A stretch of 64,000 bases of DNA from Petasospora fabianii. Taxonomy: Eukaryota > Ascomycota > Saccharomycetes > Phaffomycetales > Wickerhamomycetaceae. Under the pieces are notes generated by a model. The model worked only from the letters and a program-made list of their open reading frames with translations. It was not told where the DNA came from and did not search any database. The stretch lies in contig CP048726.1 in the NCBI GenBank assembly GCA_022641835.1, forward strand, positions 186,001 through 250,000, written 5' to 3'. Numbering within the stretch: position 1 is the first letter of the stretch; each line of letters opens with the position of its first letter. Of the stretch, positions 1-7,813 are shown piece by piece. The translations under genes were made by a program, and so were the position numbers.

Positions 1-674
1 ATGGATGTGGATACGTCCTTCGGCCATTCAACTTTTTCGATAAAGTTGGAGGCCTGTGCATAGTCATGAAGAAGGATATAGTTTCTCAAGATGAGTGTGA
101 TCAAGGTACCCGATGTCTCGTTATCGTGCTTGAGTGTTGCTGTTCTTAGTGCAAGTAACAATTCTGGTCTGATAGATGTCAAATCGTTGAGAAGTTCCTT
201 TGTTCTGGCAATGTAGAACCAGATCTTAGCATTGATCAGGTCTAATGAACGTCTGTTGTATGACTTGATAAGTTTAACAATGTAGTTAACATTAAGATCA
301 TCCAGTTTCTTTAACTCACCGGCATCGAGCAATGCCAACTGAACAAGCCAATGGATGGCAAAGTTCACTTCAGGAAGGATCTCACCTTTCTTCTCCAACG
401 CCGACTCAGCTGATTTCCCTCCGACAAACTTAAGCAAATACGCCTTGAATGGGGCATCGAGGTATGTGTTTATGAGATGAGACAGAACATTGGCGTTCAA
501 TTGCTTTCTAACAGACACGAGATCTCTCAATGTCTTGAAGATGTAACGCTGGTCGAATGTCTTGACAGTCTTGCTGACTAGCTGGAGAGCTGACTCAATC
601 TTGTCAATTGTGAGCTGGTCCTGCTCCTCCGGTGTGAGCTCCTTGTCGACAACGATAGCCTCCTCCTGTGTCAT
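1..674 (-). CDS. RPN3: 26S proteasome regulatory lid subunit Rpn3 (partial, C-terminus off the left edge)
   Basis: The reading frame starts at an ATG at 674 on the minus strand and stays open to base 1, giving the first 224 residues. Recognisable Rpn3/PSMD3 stretches include KTFDQRYIFKTLRDL, NFAIHWLVQLALLDAGELK, RRSLDLINAKIWFYIAR and the highly conserved TLKHDNETSGTLITLILRNY. Rpn3 is a PCI-domain scaffold subunit of the proteasome lid; the helical repeats seen here precede the PCI domain, which lies outside the window. The N-terminus is shorter than in S. cerevisiae and acidic. A PACE-like sequence lies about 65 bp upstream, which fits Rpn4 control of proteasome genes. Identity is based on recalled family sequence, not a search. 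Confidence 0.9.
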   Translation of the reverse strand, partial: MTQEEAIVVDKELTPEEQDQLTIDKIESALQLVSKTVKTFDQRYIFKTLRDLVSVRKQLNANVLSHLINTYLDAPFKAYLLKFVGGKSAESALEKKGEILPEVNFAIHWLVQLALLDAGELKKLDDLNVNYIVKLIKSYNRRSLDLINAKIWFYIARTKELLNDLTSIRPELLLALRTATLKHDNETSGTLITLILRNYILLHDYAQASNFIEKVEWPKDVSTS

Positions 675-1052
675 CTTGATTCGAGTTTGATGGATACGAC
701 CTGACAGTTTAAGGAGACCTCTTAACCAGTTGTTCAAGTCGCCACCGGCTCTGTTTTGGCGATCGATCGCGCGCTAACTACAAATTTGGTATGCGCAACA
801 AACTATAGGAAAATTGCTGCATTAGGAAGCTAGGTCACGTGCACAATTTTAAATTATTGATAACTGATGTATTTAGGTTTATTTCATTAGCAAAGTTGTT
901 GGTTTCATCACCATAAGGGCTGGTAGCAAAGTTTGGTTGTTCTTCTTCTATCTTGTGTCTGAATAGGTTTTAGCCGGGGGTCCCATTCACTAGACTGATA
1001 GTGTTCACCCGTGTGGGGTAACATAGAGAAGCACATCTAAGAGAAGGGCCCC
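675..1052. promoter_or_regulatory. RPN3 promoter / LDO16-like 3' region
   Basis: This 378-bp stretch separates two minus-strand genes. It must hold the terminator of the LDO16-like gene and the promoter of RPN3. Apart from the PACE-like site I see no gene or repeat in it. Confidence 0.5.
738..746 (-). promoter_or_regulatory. PACE-like Rpn4 site upstream of RPN3
   Basis: The minus strand reads GGTGGCGAC, which shares the GGTGGC core with the proteasome-associated control element GGTGGCAAA bound by Rpn4. It lies about 65 bp upstream of the RPN3 start. The last positions differ from the canonical element, so this is a plausible but unproven site. Confidence 0.4.
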
Positions 1053-1622
1053 TCAAGCTTGCACATCATTGAGGTCCCGAGAATCATCGTCATAGACCAC
1101 AGGAGCCCCCGGTACAATTATCTGGATATCAAAAGTGTCGTTAGCTGGATCAGCGACTTCGGAAGCTGCGACAGTATCAGATGGAGGTGCTCCTCCAGTA
1201 GCATCGATGGCGGCAGCATCAGAAGAGATGGTTGTCTTGGGCTTAGATCTTGTAAAGAAAGAAGTGAAGAAGTTGATCCAGAGCTGTAAAGAAGTAGAAA
1301 TTGTAGCATATGCATGGCTTACCACTGGAACCCTTCTTCTCAAATTGTGACGCTTTGTCTCCTGCTCGACGATGCCCACTGATGGTGGGATGCTATCGGC
1401 CAATCTTCGAAGGAGCCTATTCAAGAAAAGAACAGTGTGGTTGTACTTGGACGAGGCAATTTTGAACGAGGTGTAACTGAGACCGGAAAATACAATGACA
1501 AATCCAGAGAAGAAGAAAGACATTGTCATCAATGGAACAATCAAGATGGCCGCCATGGAAGAAACTGTGCCAAAGACAAGAGCGTATATGGCAAAGGAGA
1601 TAGTGCTTCGTGCGAAGGTCAT
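1053..1622 (-). CDS. LDO16: Ldo16/Osw5-like lipid droplet organisation protein (possible longer spliced form)
   Basis: The 189-residue protein begins at the ATG at 1622 with two closely spaced hydrophobic helices (about residues 8-50), followed by a basic amphipathic segment (NHTVLFLNRLLRRLADS) and a low-complexity acidic tail. The block VSSMAAILIVPLMTMSFFF followed by SYTSFKIA matches the helical hairpin of S. cerevisiae Ldo16/Osw5, which works with seipin at ER-lipid droplet contacts. The frame stays open upstream of this ATG, and the minus strand there carries TACTAAC (1701-1695) and a CAG acceptor ending at 1684. A spliced isoform is therefore likely, as for LDO45/LDO16. A possible 20-nt first exon is 1971-1952 with donor GTATCT. 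Its phase joins correctly, but the donor is weak. Family call from remembered sequence. Confidence 0.6.
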   Translation of the reverse strand: MTFARSTISFAIYALVFGTVSSMAAILIVPLMTMSFFFSGFVIVFSGLSYTSFKIASSKYNHTVLFLNRLLRRLADSIPPSVGIVEQETKRHNLRRRVPVVSHAYATISTSLQLWINFFTSFFTRSKPKTTISSDAAAIDATGGAPPSDTVAASEVADPANDTFDIQIIVPGAPVVYDDDSRDLNDVQA

Positions 1623-2143
1623 TCTGGGCTTTGAAGATTTGAAACCTCTATGAGTTATTACTAAATGGGCTGTTACAAGAATGCTGATTGTCACGTTAGT
1701 AGAGAACCCAGGGGTAAAGAAGAGAAGGTCAGTCAACCCCTTGATCCATCAGAAAAGCTGGGGAAACGCACGTGAAGATAGGGATCGAGCAATAAGAGTG
1801 TCTCTTGTTGATCCAATACCACTAGACTGAATTGGTGATGATATGTAACTATGAAGAGGATACACAAAGAGCCAGTAAAGAAAAAAGAGAAGGATAAAGG
1901 GGATTGGGAGTGGAAAATGGACTTTGAGGAGAGAAATAAGGTTTGAGATACGGTAGGGCCACTGTGCACATATTGCAAAGCTGGTTAGGGCACGCTCATA
2001 GCACAAAACATTGAAATTCTACACGCGTCTCTCGACACCTCTCTTCTTTAACTGGTGTCACTGAGGAAAGCTTCAGTAGCTGTACCGGTCTCTCGCTCCT
2101 CTAGTCACAACTGTCATACACGACTATCATACACGGACACGGC
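1623..2143. promoter_or_regulatory. Divergent promoter between LDO16-like gene and steryl-ester hydrolase gene
   Basis: This 521-bp region separates two divergently transcribed lipid-droplet genes. On the minus strand its left part contains the probable intron of the longer LDO16 isoform. Open frames here begin with TTG and I treat them as noise. Confidence 0.5.
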
Positions 2144-3307
2144 ATGCTCAACCTTCTCAGGCCTATCGTGCGGGCCGTCTACCCAAAGAGACACCCAGAT
2201 TTTGCATCTCTTGCTGCAGCTCAAGGATACCAGGTGCAAGAACACACTGTTCAGACCTCCGATGGGTACTTGCTCACTCTCCACAGAGTCTTTGAAAAGG
2301 AAGTTTCCTGCCAGAAGGGCAAGCCTGTGGCTTACTTCCATCATGGCTTATTGACCAACTCTGAGCTCTTTATCTTGGGTGACCGCCGTGATAAGTGTTT
2401 ACCATATCTTCTCTTGGAGAAGGGATACGACGTCTGGTTGGGAAATAACAGAGGTAACAAGTATTCCTCCCACATTACACTCACTGAGTCTGATCCACGC
2501 TACTGGGACTTCTCCCTTGACGAGTTTGCACACACAGATATCCCATCTATTATCAACTACATCTTAGACTTCACAGGCCAACCATCACTTACTTACATTG
2601 GATTCTCCCAGGGAACAACACAGATGTTTGCCGCTATGTCTATTAATGAAGATCTCAACTCTAAGGTCAACTTCTTTGTTGCTCTTTCCCCAGTGATGAT
2701 CCCACAACCATTGACTCACCCGCTAATCAAGCCATTAGTTCAAACTCCATCAAATATCACCAAGGTGTTTGGTAGCGGACCTTTACTGCCATTCGTCAAC
2801 CTTGTCAATAAGGCCATCCCGCTTCCTTTATACAAGACCATCATTGATGTCTCCTTGGGTATTCTTTTCAATACCTCAGGAGCCAACATCAGCTCGAAGC
2901 AAAAACTCGCAGGTTATCCGTACTTGTTTTCAGTTTCGAGTGTAAAGTGTGTTGTACACTGGTTCCAAATCATCAGACAGCAGTCCTTTCACAAGTACTA
3001 CAAAGCTGCTGACTCGAAAATGACTAATGACCTCTGGGAGGTGGAGCTCTTTGATATGAAAAATCTGAAAGTGCCATGTTTATTGGTGTATGGAGACGCT
3101 GACATCCTTGTCGACATTGATAAGACGAGGCAGCATTTCAAGCAGTCAAACCTGGACGTTCAAACTATTAAGGTGAGTGGGTATGAGCATATGGATACTC
3201 TCTGGGCGGATGAGGTATTGTATACGGTTTTTGCACCTGTGCTTGAGAAGATTGAAGAGGCACGCAAGGATAGAGTGCAGTCTACTGCAGGATCGGTTTT
3301 TATTTGA
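2144..3307 (+). CDS. Acid-lipase-family alpha/beta hydrolase, probable steryl ester hydrolase (Tgl1/Yeh-like)
   Basis: This 387-residue protein has the layout of the AB-hydrolase-associated lipase family. It carries an N-terminal TSDGYLLTLHR segment, the HHGLLTNSE oxyanion region, DVWLGNNRGNKYS, and the nucleophile elbow GFSQG with Ser155. The likely acid is Asp320 (VYGDADILVD) and the likely histidine is His349 (SGYEHMD). Yeast relatives Tgl1, Yeh1 and Yeh2 hydrolyse steryl esters on lipid droplets or at the plasma membrane, but they are roughly 540-570 residues with an N-terminal membrane segment. This protein lacks the long C-terminal extension and has only a weakly hydrophobic N-terminus. 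The ATG at 2144 is the first in frame. Divergence from a lipid-droplet gene supports a steryl-ester role. Which paralog it represents is unclear. Confidence 0.8.
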   Translation: MLNLLRPIVRAVYPKRHPDFASLAAAQGYQVQEHTVQTSDGYLLTLHRVFEKEVSCQKGKPVAYFHHGLLTNSELFILGDRRDKCLPYLLLEKGYDVWLGNNRGNKYSSHITLTESDPRYWDFSLDEFAHTDIPSIINYILDFTGQPSLTYIGFSQGTTQMFAAMSINEDLNSKVNFFVALSPVMIPQPLTHPLIKPLVQTPSNITKVFGSGPLLPFVNLVNKAIPLPLYKTIIDVSLGILFNTSGANISSKQKLAGYPYLFSVSSVKCVVHWFQIIRQQSFHKYYKAADSKMTNDLWEVELFDMKNLKVPCLLVYGDADILVDIDKTRQHFKQSNLDVQTIKVSGYEHMDTLWADEVLYTVFAPVLEKIEEARKDRVQSTAGSVFI

Positions 3308-3999
3308 TACGGTTTTACTTGGGTTACTAGATATATTAGATAACAGTGTTTAACGACTTTTAATGATAGATTTAAGATGATTATGCATATTTAACCTAGT
3401 GGTTGGAAAAGAAGCCATATGATGCACTTGAAGTGTATACTTTATAATCAAATCTCTTTAATCAGCCGTTACTAAAAGCTAGATCTTTTAAAAGTTATAT
3501 GTGGTACAAGTATTCATTAGTTTATAAAATTTGAAGGCATATGATTCTCATACTTCAATCCTGGGGAGTAACCATTAAAATATTTGGTATTTGCCTCTTT
3601 CAGCAGGACTAGCAACTGATGCTGCTATGAGACATGAAACGTTGACTAGATAGACCTTCAGGAACTATAGAATACAATTCAGTCTAAAATCAAACACTTA
3701 ACTAATATCTAAACATTTAAACATATATTTTAAGAGATGATAGTTGAGTCGCACCCGGACACCACATATATAAAACATCCGGACACCAGTAACAGTATAC
3801 ACTATCGATAAGCTGCTATGCATTATCTACATCCTCTTAATAGATCTCTCCATTGTTGTGAGATAGAACTCACTTCCAATATCTTAACGAGATAGTCTTC
3901 CTTAAGCAAGCAGAAGATCCACACTAGAGGGCCCTGGTGAACCATTGATTGCTGACACTCACACTTTTGAGACATCGAATCCCGTCAAAGATTCGGAGT
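3308..3999. other. Intergenic, AT-rich, with promoter elements of the next gene
   Basis: About 690 bp without a convincing gene. The right half holds a TATA box (TATATAAA, 3767-3774) flanked by two copies of a 10-bp direct repeat, and a TGAGTCG sequence near 3744 resembling a degenerate Gcn4 site. An in-frame extension of the next gene here starts only with TTG and was not used. Confidence 0.5.
3755..3788 (+). repeat. Direct repeat CCGGACACCA x2 flanking a TATA box
   Basis: CCGGACACCA occurs at 3755-3764 and 3779-3788, exactly 24 bp apart start to start, with TATATAAA between them. The spacing is close to two helical turns, which suggests a paired protein-binding site about 215 bp upstream of the regulator gene. 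Confidence 0.6.
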
Positions 4000-5772
4000 A
4001 TGAGGATTATCGATCAGACGGCTAAGGTGATCAAGAAGCATGATGGGTCATCAGTCCAACAGAAGAAGGTTGTGATACCGGGTCTTTCAAAGATACAGAA
4101 AGATAAACCCAAACCAGAGTCCAAACCGACCACATCAACACAACCTGTACGATCCCAAGTATCTCCCCACAACGTCGACCGAAATCAACAAGAAGAACAT
4201 TCAGATCAACGACCACAAGCACAGATGGCAATGGGGCTTCATGAAGAGCTTACTGCCTTTATGGAACCATTTGGGCCAATCATGGATTGGGATCCGCAAT
4301 CATTCGACCTCAAGGATGCCATGGCTCTGGATACAAAATGGCTCGAAGAATTAGACTTTCTGATACCAGTCTCACCATCATCAACGAGACGTCAATCAGA
4401 TTCTAAGGACAGTTCGAACAACAGTTCAAGAGAAAAGGATACAATTGAACCAGTAGGGCTACAAAATGAGTTCAGACTTGTGTGCCACTACTGTACGCAT
4501 ATGACTAGGTTCTACTCGCTTAAGGATCCACGATGGAACTTCTATGCTGCTGTGAACGAAGATCTGGCATACAGGTTTAGACCACTGAAATATGCTATTC
4601 TTGCTTGGTCTTCTTTGCACTTATCCATACTGAAGAAGGAGGAAAATAACCTGGATACGGCTCAGAGGTACTACCAACAGGCTTTGAAAGGGTTGATGGC
4701 TGAAGACTTCGCTACAAGTGAGATACCATTGGATATTTTGCTCGTTGGCTCATTTTTCCTCTGCGTATTTGATGTTATGGCATCTCAAAATCAGCTGGTG
4801 AGTATCTTGAGACATGTGTGGACTTCGTTGAGGCTAGGATCGCTGTTCGAGCCAAGCAATCTTCCAAAGATGAGCGCACTTTCATACCAAGTGATAACAT
4901 GGATGATCTATCTTGATGTCAGAAGTTCGCTCTTTGTTGGAAATATTCAGTTCCCCAATTACGTTGATGTTGCCCCACGCCGTGCCCAGAACTCACCTTT
5001 GAAGGACTCCTCTGCTACTCCCGACCAGAAGAACGATGACAACGACGATGTGCAGTACCTGCTCAAATCGAATCTCTATGAGGAAAGTGTTATCGCCAAC
5101 ATCTTTGGCCACTCGCGTGCTGTGCTCCAATCTGCCTTCGGAACTAGATATCCATCAAGCTCTGTTAAAGCTGATAACGCTATGGATCGAATCTTGGTGC
5201 TTATGGTGAAAAATATGCTTCTATTTGCTACACTTGTCCGTCTGAGGAACTGGTTATCGGAATGTGGGAACTCGCTAGAGTTTCACCCAGAAACTCTACA
5301 GTCTAAGATTGACGAGTTGAGAGCTGAGACACAGGCACTGTTTGTGGTGCATAATATCCAGGATCCCCTCTTTAGGTTCCATGTGCTGATTGAATTGGCT
5401 CTCATCAATGCTGCGTCGATATATTTCCACAGACTGTTGAACCCAGACATAAGAACTACTCCACACTGCCAACTCGCTGCTACCAAGATCATTGAGATTG
5501 CTCAACAATTGAAGGGGCTGAGAAATCCTGGAACACCAGGCTCTTTACAGTGGCCTTTTCCACTTGTAATCGCTGGCGTCGAGACGGCAGATCCTGTACA
5601 CCAAAGTTGGGTCTTAAATGAACTTGAGCGGAATAACGAAGAGGGATGGAGTATCGGACTTCCCACTGTAAGGAAGGTGGTACGTGAAACCGTCAAAAGG
5701 CAAAACGAACAAGGAAGACGTGTTGATATCGGTGAACTAATGATGGAACTCAATTGTATGGTGATAATTTAA
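4000..5772 (+). CDS. Fungal-specific transcription-factor (middle homology) domain protein lacking a visible Zn2Cys6 cluster
   Basis: A 590-residue protein. The first 120 residues are basic and polar, consistent with disorder. The remainder, from about 150, resembles the fungal-specific regulatory domain of Uga3-type factors, including RYYQQALKGL, DILLVGSFFLCVFDVM and an SVLRHVWTSLRLGSLFE-like stretch (ILRHVWTSLRLGSLF). No CX2CX6 zinc cluster is present in the frame or in the 200 bp upstream, and I saw no branch point that would attach one. It could be a co-regulator, a dominant-negative relative, or a factor whose DNA-binding exon I missed. The start at 4000 is the first ATG in the frame. 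It converges on the MFS gene 54 bp downstream and is the best local candidate for regulating the amidohydrolase cluster. Confidence 0.6.
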   Translation: MRIIDQTAKVIKKHDGSSVQQKKVVIPGLSKIQKDKPKPESKPTTSTQPVRSQVSPHNVDRNQQEEHSDQRPQAQMAMGLHEELTAFMEPFGPIMDWDPQSFDLKDAMALDTKWLEELDFLIPVSPSSTRRQSDSKDSSNNSSREKDTIEPVGLQNEFRLVCHYCTHMTRFYSLKDPRWNFYAAVNEDLAYRFRPLKYAILAWSSLHLSILKKEENNLDTAQRYYQQALKGLMAEDFATSEIPLDILLVGSFFLCVFDVMASQNQLVSILRHVWTSLRLGSLFEPSNLPKMSALSYQVITWMIYLDVRSSLFVGNIQFPNYVDVAPRRAQNSPLKDSSATPDQKNDDNDDVQYLLKSNLYEESVIANIFGHSRAVLQSAFGTRYPSSSVKADNAMDRILVLMVKNMLLFATLVRLRNWLSECGNSLEFHPETLQSKIDELRAETQALFVVHNIQDPLFRFHVLIELALINAASIYFHRLLNPDIRTTPHCQLAATKIIEIAQQLKGLRNPGTPGSLQWPFPLVIAGVETADPVHQSWVLNELERNNEEGWSIGLPTVRKVVRETVKRQNEQGRRVDIGELMMELNCMVII

Positions 5773-5826
5773 TGAAGTCAGAAAAGAGATCGCTTGATCC
5801 AATGACTATATATTTCTGTGAAAGGC

Positions 5827-7434
5827 TCATCTATTCAACGGATATTCCTTAATACCAAGCGCAAAGCAAGCCGACAACAGATGCACACCAATGGTTACAC
5901 AGAAACTCTTATGAATTACAGAGTTGTAGACGTCAACAGCAGCGACTTTGAGTTCCGGGCTCAAATGATCAATGTAAGTCACTTGTGACATGATTTTCAA
6001 GATCAATGTCCTCTTCTCTGGGACACCTGCAAATGCATACTCTAGACCTTGTCTTAGGAAGAAATTGTTCACTGAAGCAGTCATGGATACACCAAATGCT
6101 CCTCCACAGACTCTGAACAAGTACGATATGGAGGTGGCCCTCGCCTGCCTTTCCTTGGATACAGACGATATCACTGCCATCAGGGAAGCAGAGAGAACAA
6201 TTCCATGGCCAGCACCAGATGGAAACGTACAAAGCTGATACACCCAATCTGGCTGACCTTTGTGGAGAGAAGAAATGCCAATTGCACCAACAATTTCAAA
6301 TACCACACCGACGATAAGCACAGCGTAGAACTTCTGAGTTCTCCTAATGATGAATCCAGCACCAAGAGATCCAGAGCACATACCAGCAACATTGGATATC
6401 AGACGAGAACCAGCCATGGAGGCAGTTTCACCAACAACGATCTGTAGGAACAATGGAACGTTAAACATCACAGCAAATGCACCCGCGTAACCGAAAAGGT
6501 TTGTGAGGCCCGACAACAAAGGATTTCTCGAGAGTAGCGTGTTTAATGGAACAATTGGGTTTATCACGGTACGCTCAATCCAAACAAATGTAATGAATGA
6601 TACAAAAAAGACCATAGTAAGGAGAATAAGCAGTATCAGTGAAGAGTCTGGAGAGTTAACCTCACCAATGGACTGAGAAAAAATCAGGAGTGACACAACG
6701 GCAATAATCAAAGCAGCAGACCCGAAGAAGTCAATTTCCCCCAAGGATGATATTTTCATAGACTGTGCTATTGGAATGTTTACCTTGGTATAAATGACGA
6801 GGAGAGAAATTAATGTGATGGGACACTGTATCCAAAAGGCAAATCTCCAGCCCACAGTGTCTGCCAGGTATCCACCCAAAGGAGCACCGACAACTTGTCC
6901 ACAGCCATAGACTAGATTAGCAAAGCCATTGTAGGTACTTCTCTCTCTCAGTGGGACAAGATCACTGACAACAATCGAACTCAGCGTCCCCAGACCAGCA
7001 CCTCCAAGACCTGCCACTGTACGCGCCACCACCAACTGTGTCATGGTCTGGGACATTGAGCAACCAAGAGATCCAAGAAGGAAGAGACCATTGGCCCACA
7101 TAAGTGCTTTTTTACGACCAAATATGTCACTGAGGCCACCATATAAAGGTTGTAGGGCTGCAGATGAGAGCATGTAGGCCGTGGCAACCCAAGATGCTTT
7201 TGAGGAGTCACCGAGAGAGGAGCCCATGTTGGCATATGTGGCAGCGACAACCGTGGAGTCCAGAGCAGCAAGAAAAGCACCACACCATAACGATGGAATA
7301 ATGTGCCACCTGTCAGGATGGGCTTTTTCGATACCAGCACTGAGGATCTCAGGATCTGTGTAGTAGTTCTCTATGGAGCTCGAATCTGACGTTCGCAGTA
7401 AGAGAGAAGACTGTTCTGATAATGGCTTGGACAT
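5827..7434 (-). CDS. MFS transporter of the Vba / DHA2 type (14 predicted helices)
   Basis: This 535-residue major-facilitator protein resembles yeast Vba1/2/3/5 vacuolar basic amino acid transporters. It has an acidic dileucine-like cytosolic tail (SEQSSLLLR), then AALDSTVVAATYANM in helix 1, the signature LSDIFGRKKAL between helices 2 and 3, and ARTVAGLGGAGLGTLSSIVVSD. DLVPLRERSTYNG and GQVVGAPLGGYLADTVGWR (motif C) follow. The frame is open to 7467 but only from GTG, so the ATG at 7434 is the start. Vba proteins import Lys, His or Arg into vacuoles; related transporters export drugs. The dileucine-like tail fits a vacuolar location. It diverges from amidohydrolase A across a 379-bp promoter, so the two may be co-regulated. 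The substrate is unknown. Confidence 0.8.
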   Translation of the reverse strand: MSKPLSEQSSLLLRTSDSSSIENYYTDPEILSAGIEKAHPDRWHIIPSLWCGAFLAALDSTVVAATYANMGSSLGDSSKASWVATAYMLSSAALQPLYGGLSDIFGRKKALMWANGLFLLGSLGCSMSQTMTQLVVARTVAGLGGAGLGTLSSIVVSDLVPLRERSTYNGFANLVYGCGQVVGAPLGGYLADTVGWRFAFWIQCPITLISLLVIYTKVNIPIAQSMKISSLGEIDFFGSAALIIAVVSLLIFSQSIGEVNSPDSSLILLILLTMVFFVSFITFVWIERTVINPIVPLNTLLSRNPLLSGLTNLFGYAGAFAVMFNVPLFLQIVVGETASMAGSRLISNVAGMCSGSLGAGFIIRRTQKFYAVLIVGVVFEIVGAIGISSLHKGQPDWVYQLCTFPSGAGHGIVLSASLMAVISSVSKERQARATSISYLFRVCGGAFGVSMTASVNNFFLRQGLEYAFAGVPEKRTLILKIMSQVTYIDHLSPELKVAAVDVYNSVIHKSFCVTIGVHLLSACFALGIKEYPLNR

Positions 7435-7813
7435 AATGTGCGGGTTTCCAGACTGCAGGCGTTTCACAGAGACATATAGAAGGGAAAAAAGCCCATGGTA
7501 TGTCCAGTTTATACTACGACTAGACTCATAGACCTTGGTCTGACTAGAGTGGCTATAATCTTCCCGATGAGCAGATGCATCAGAGCCCTATCTAGCGCGT
7601 CCGGGCAGCTTCCCTTTTCGGAAGCTTCCTGATTTGGCAGTGGGCCGAAGGGCAGTCTTACCCAACACTGTGTTGTACATACAGCTTGAGACACTTCATG
7701 AGAGCGGAGTTGGTGCTGGTGGGGATCCTACAAAAACTACAACTTGATCTTATCATCCGGTATTTTGCTTCATGATGGCCCCATCATCAGTGTTCAAAGC
7801 TTAGGTCCCCAAG
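7435..7813. promoter_or_regulatory. Divergent promoter of Vba-like MFS gene and amidohydrolase A
   Basis: A 379-bp intergenic region. It contains the GGAAGCTTCC palindrome at 7620-7629 and a TTATC (GATAA on the minus strand) near 7750. I see no gene; open frames start with non-ATG codons. Confidence 0.5.
7620..7629. promoter_or_regulatory. GGAANNTTCC palindrome, promoter copy 1
   Basis: GGAAGCTTCC lies 184 bp upstream of amidohydrolase A. The same GGAANNTTCC core occurs in the next two promoters at 10634 and 13773. This copy lacks the AATACGGTAAG extension found in those two. The core also resembles a two-unit heat-shock element (nGAAnnTTCn). Confidence 0.35.

Noticed and set aside
3971-3990. 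B-box-like sequence (ATCGAATCCCGTC) suggesting a tRNA
   Set aside because: No A box, acceptor stem or anticodon arm could be built around it. It sits just ahead of a coding start.
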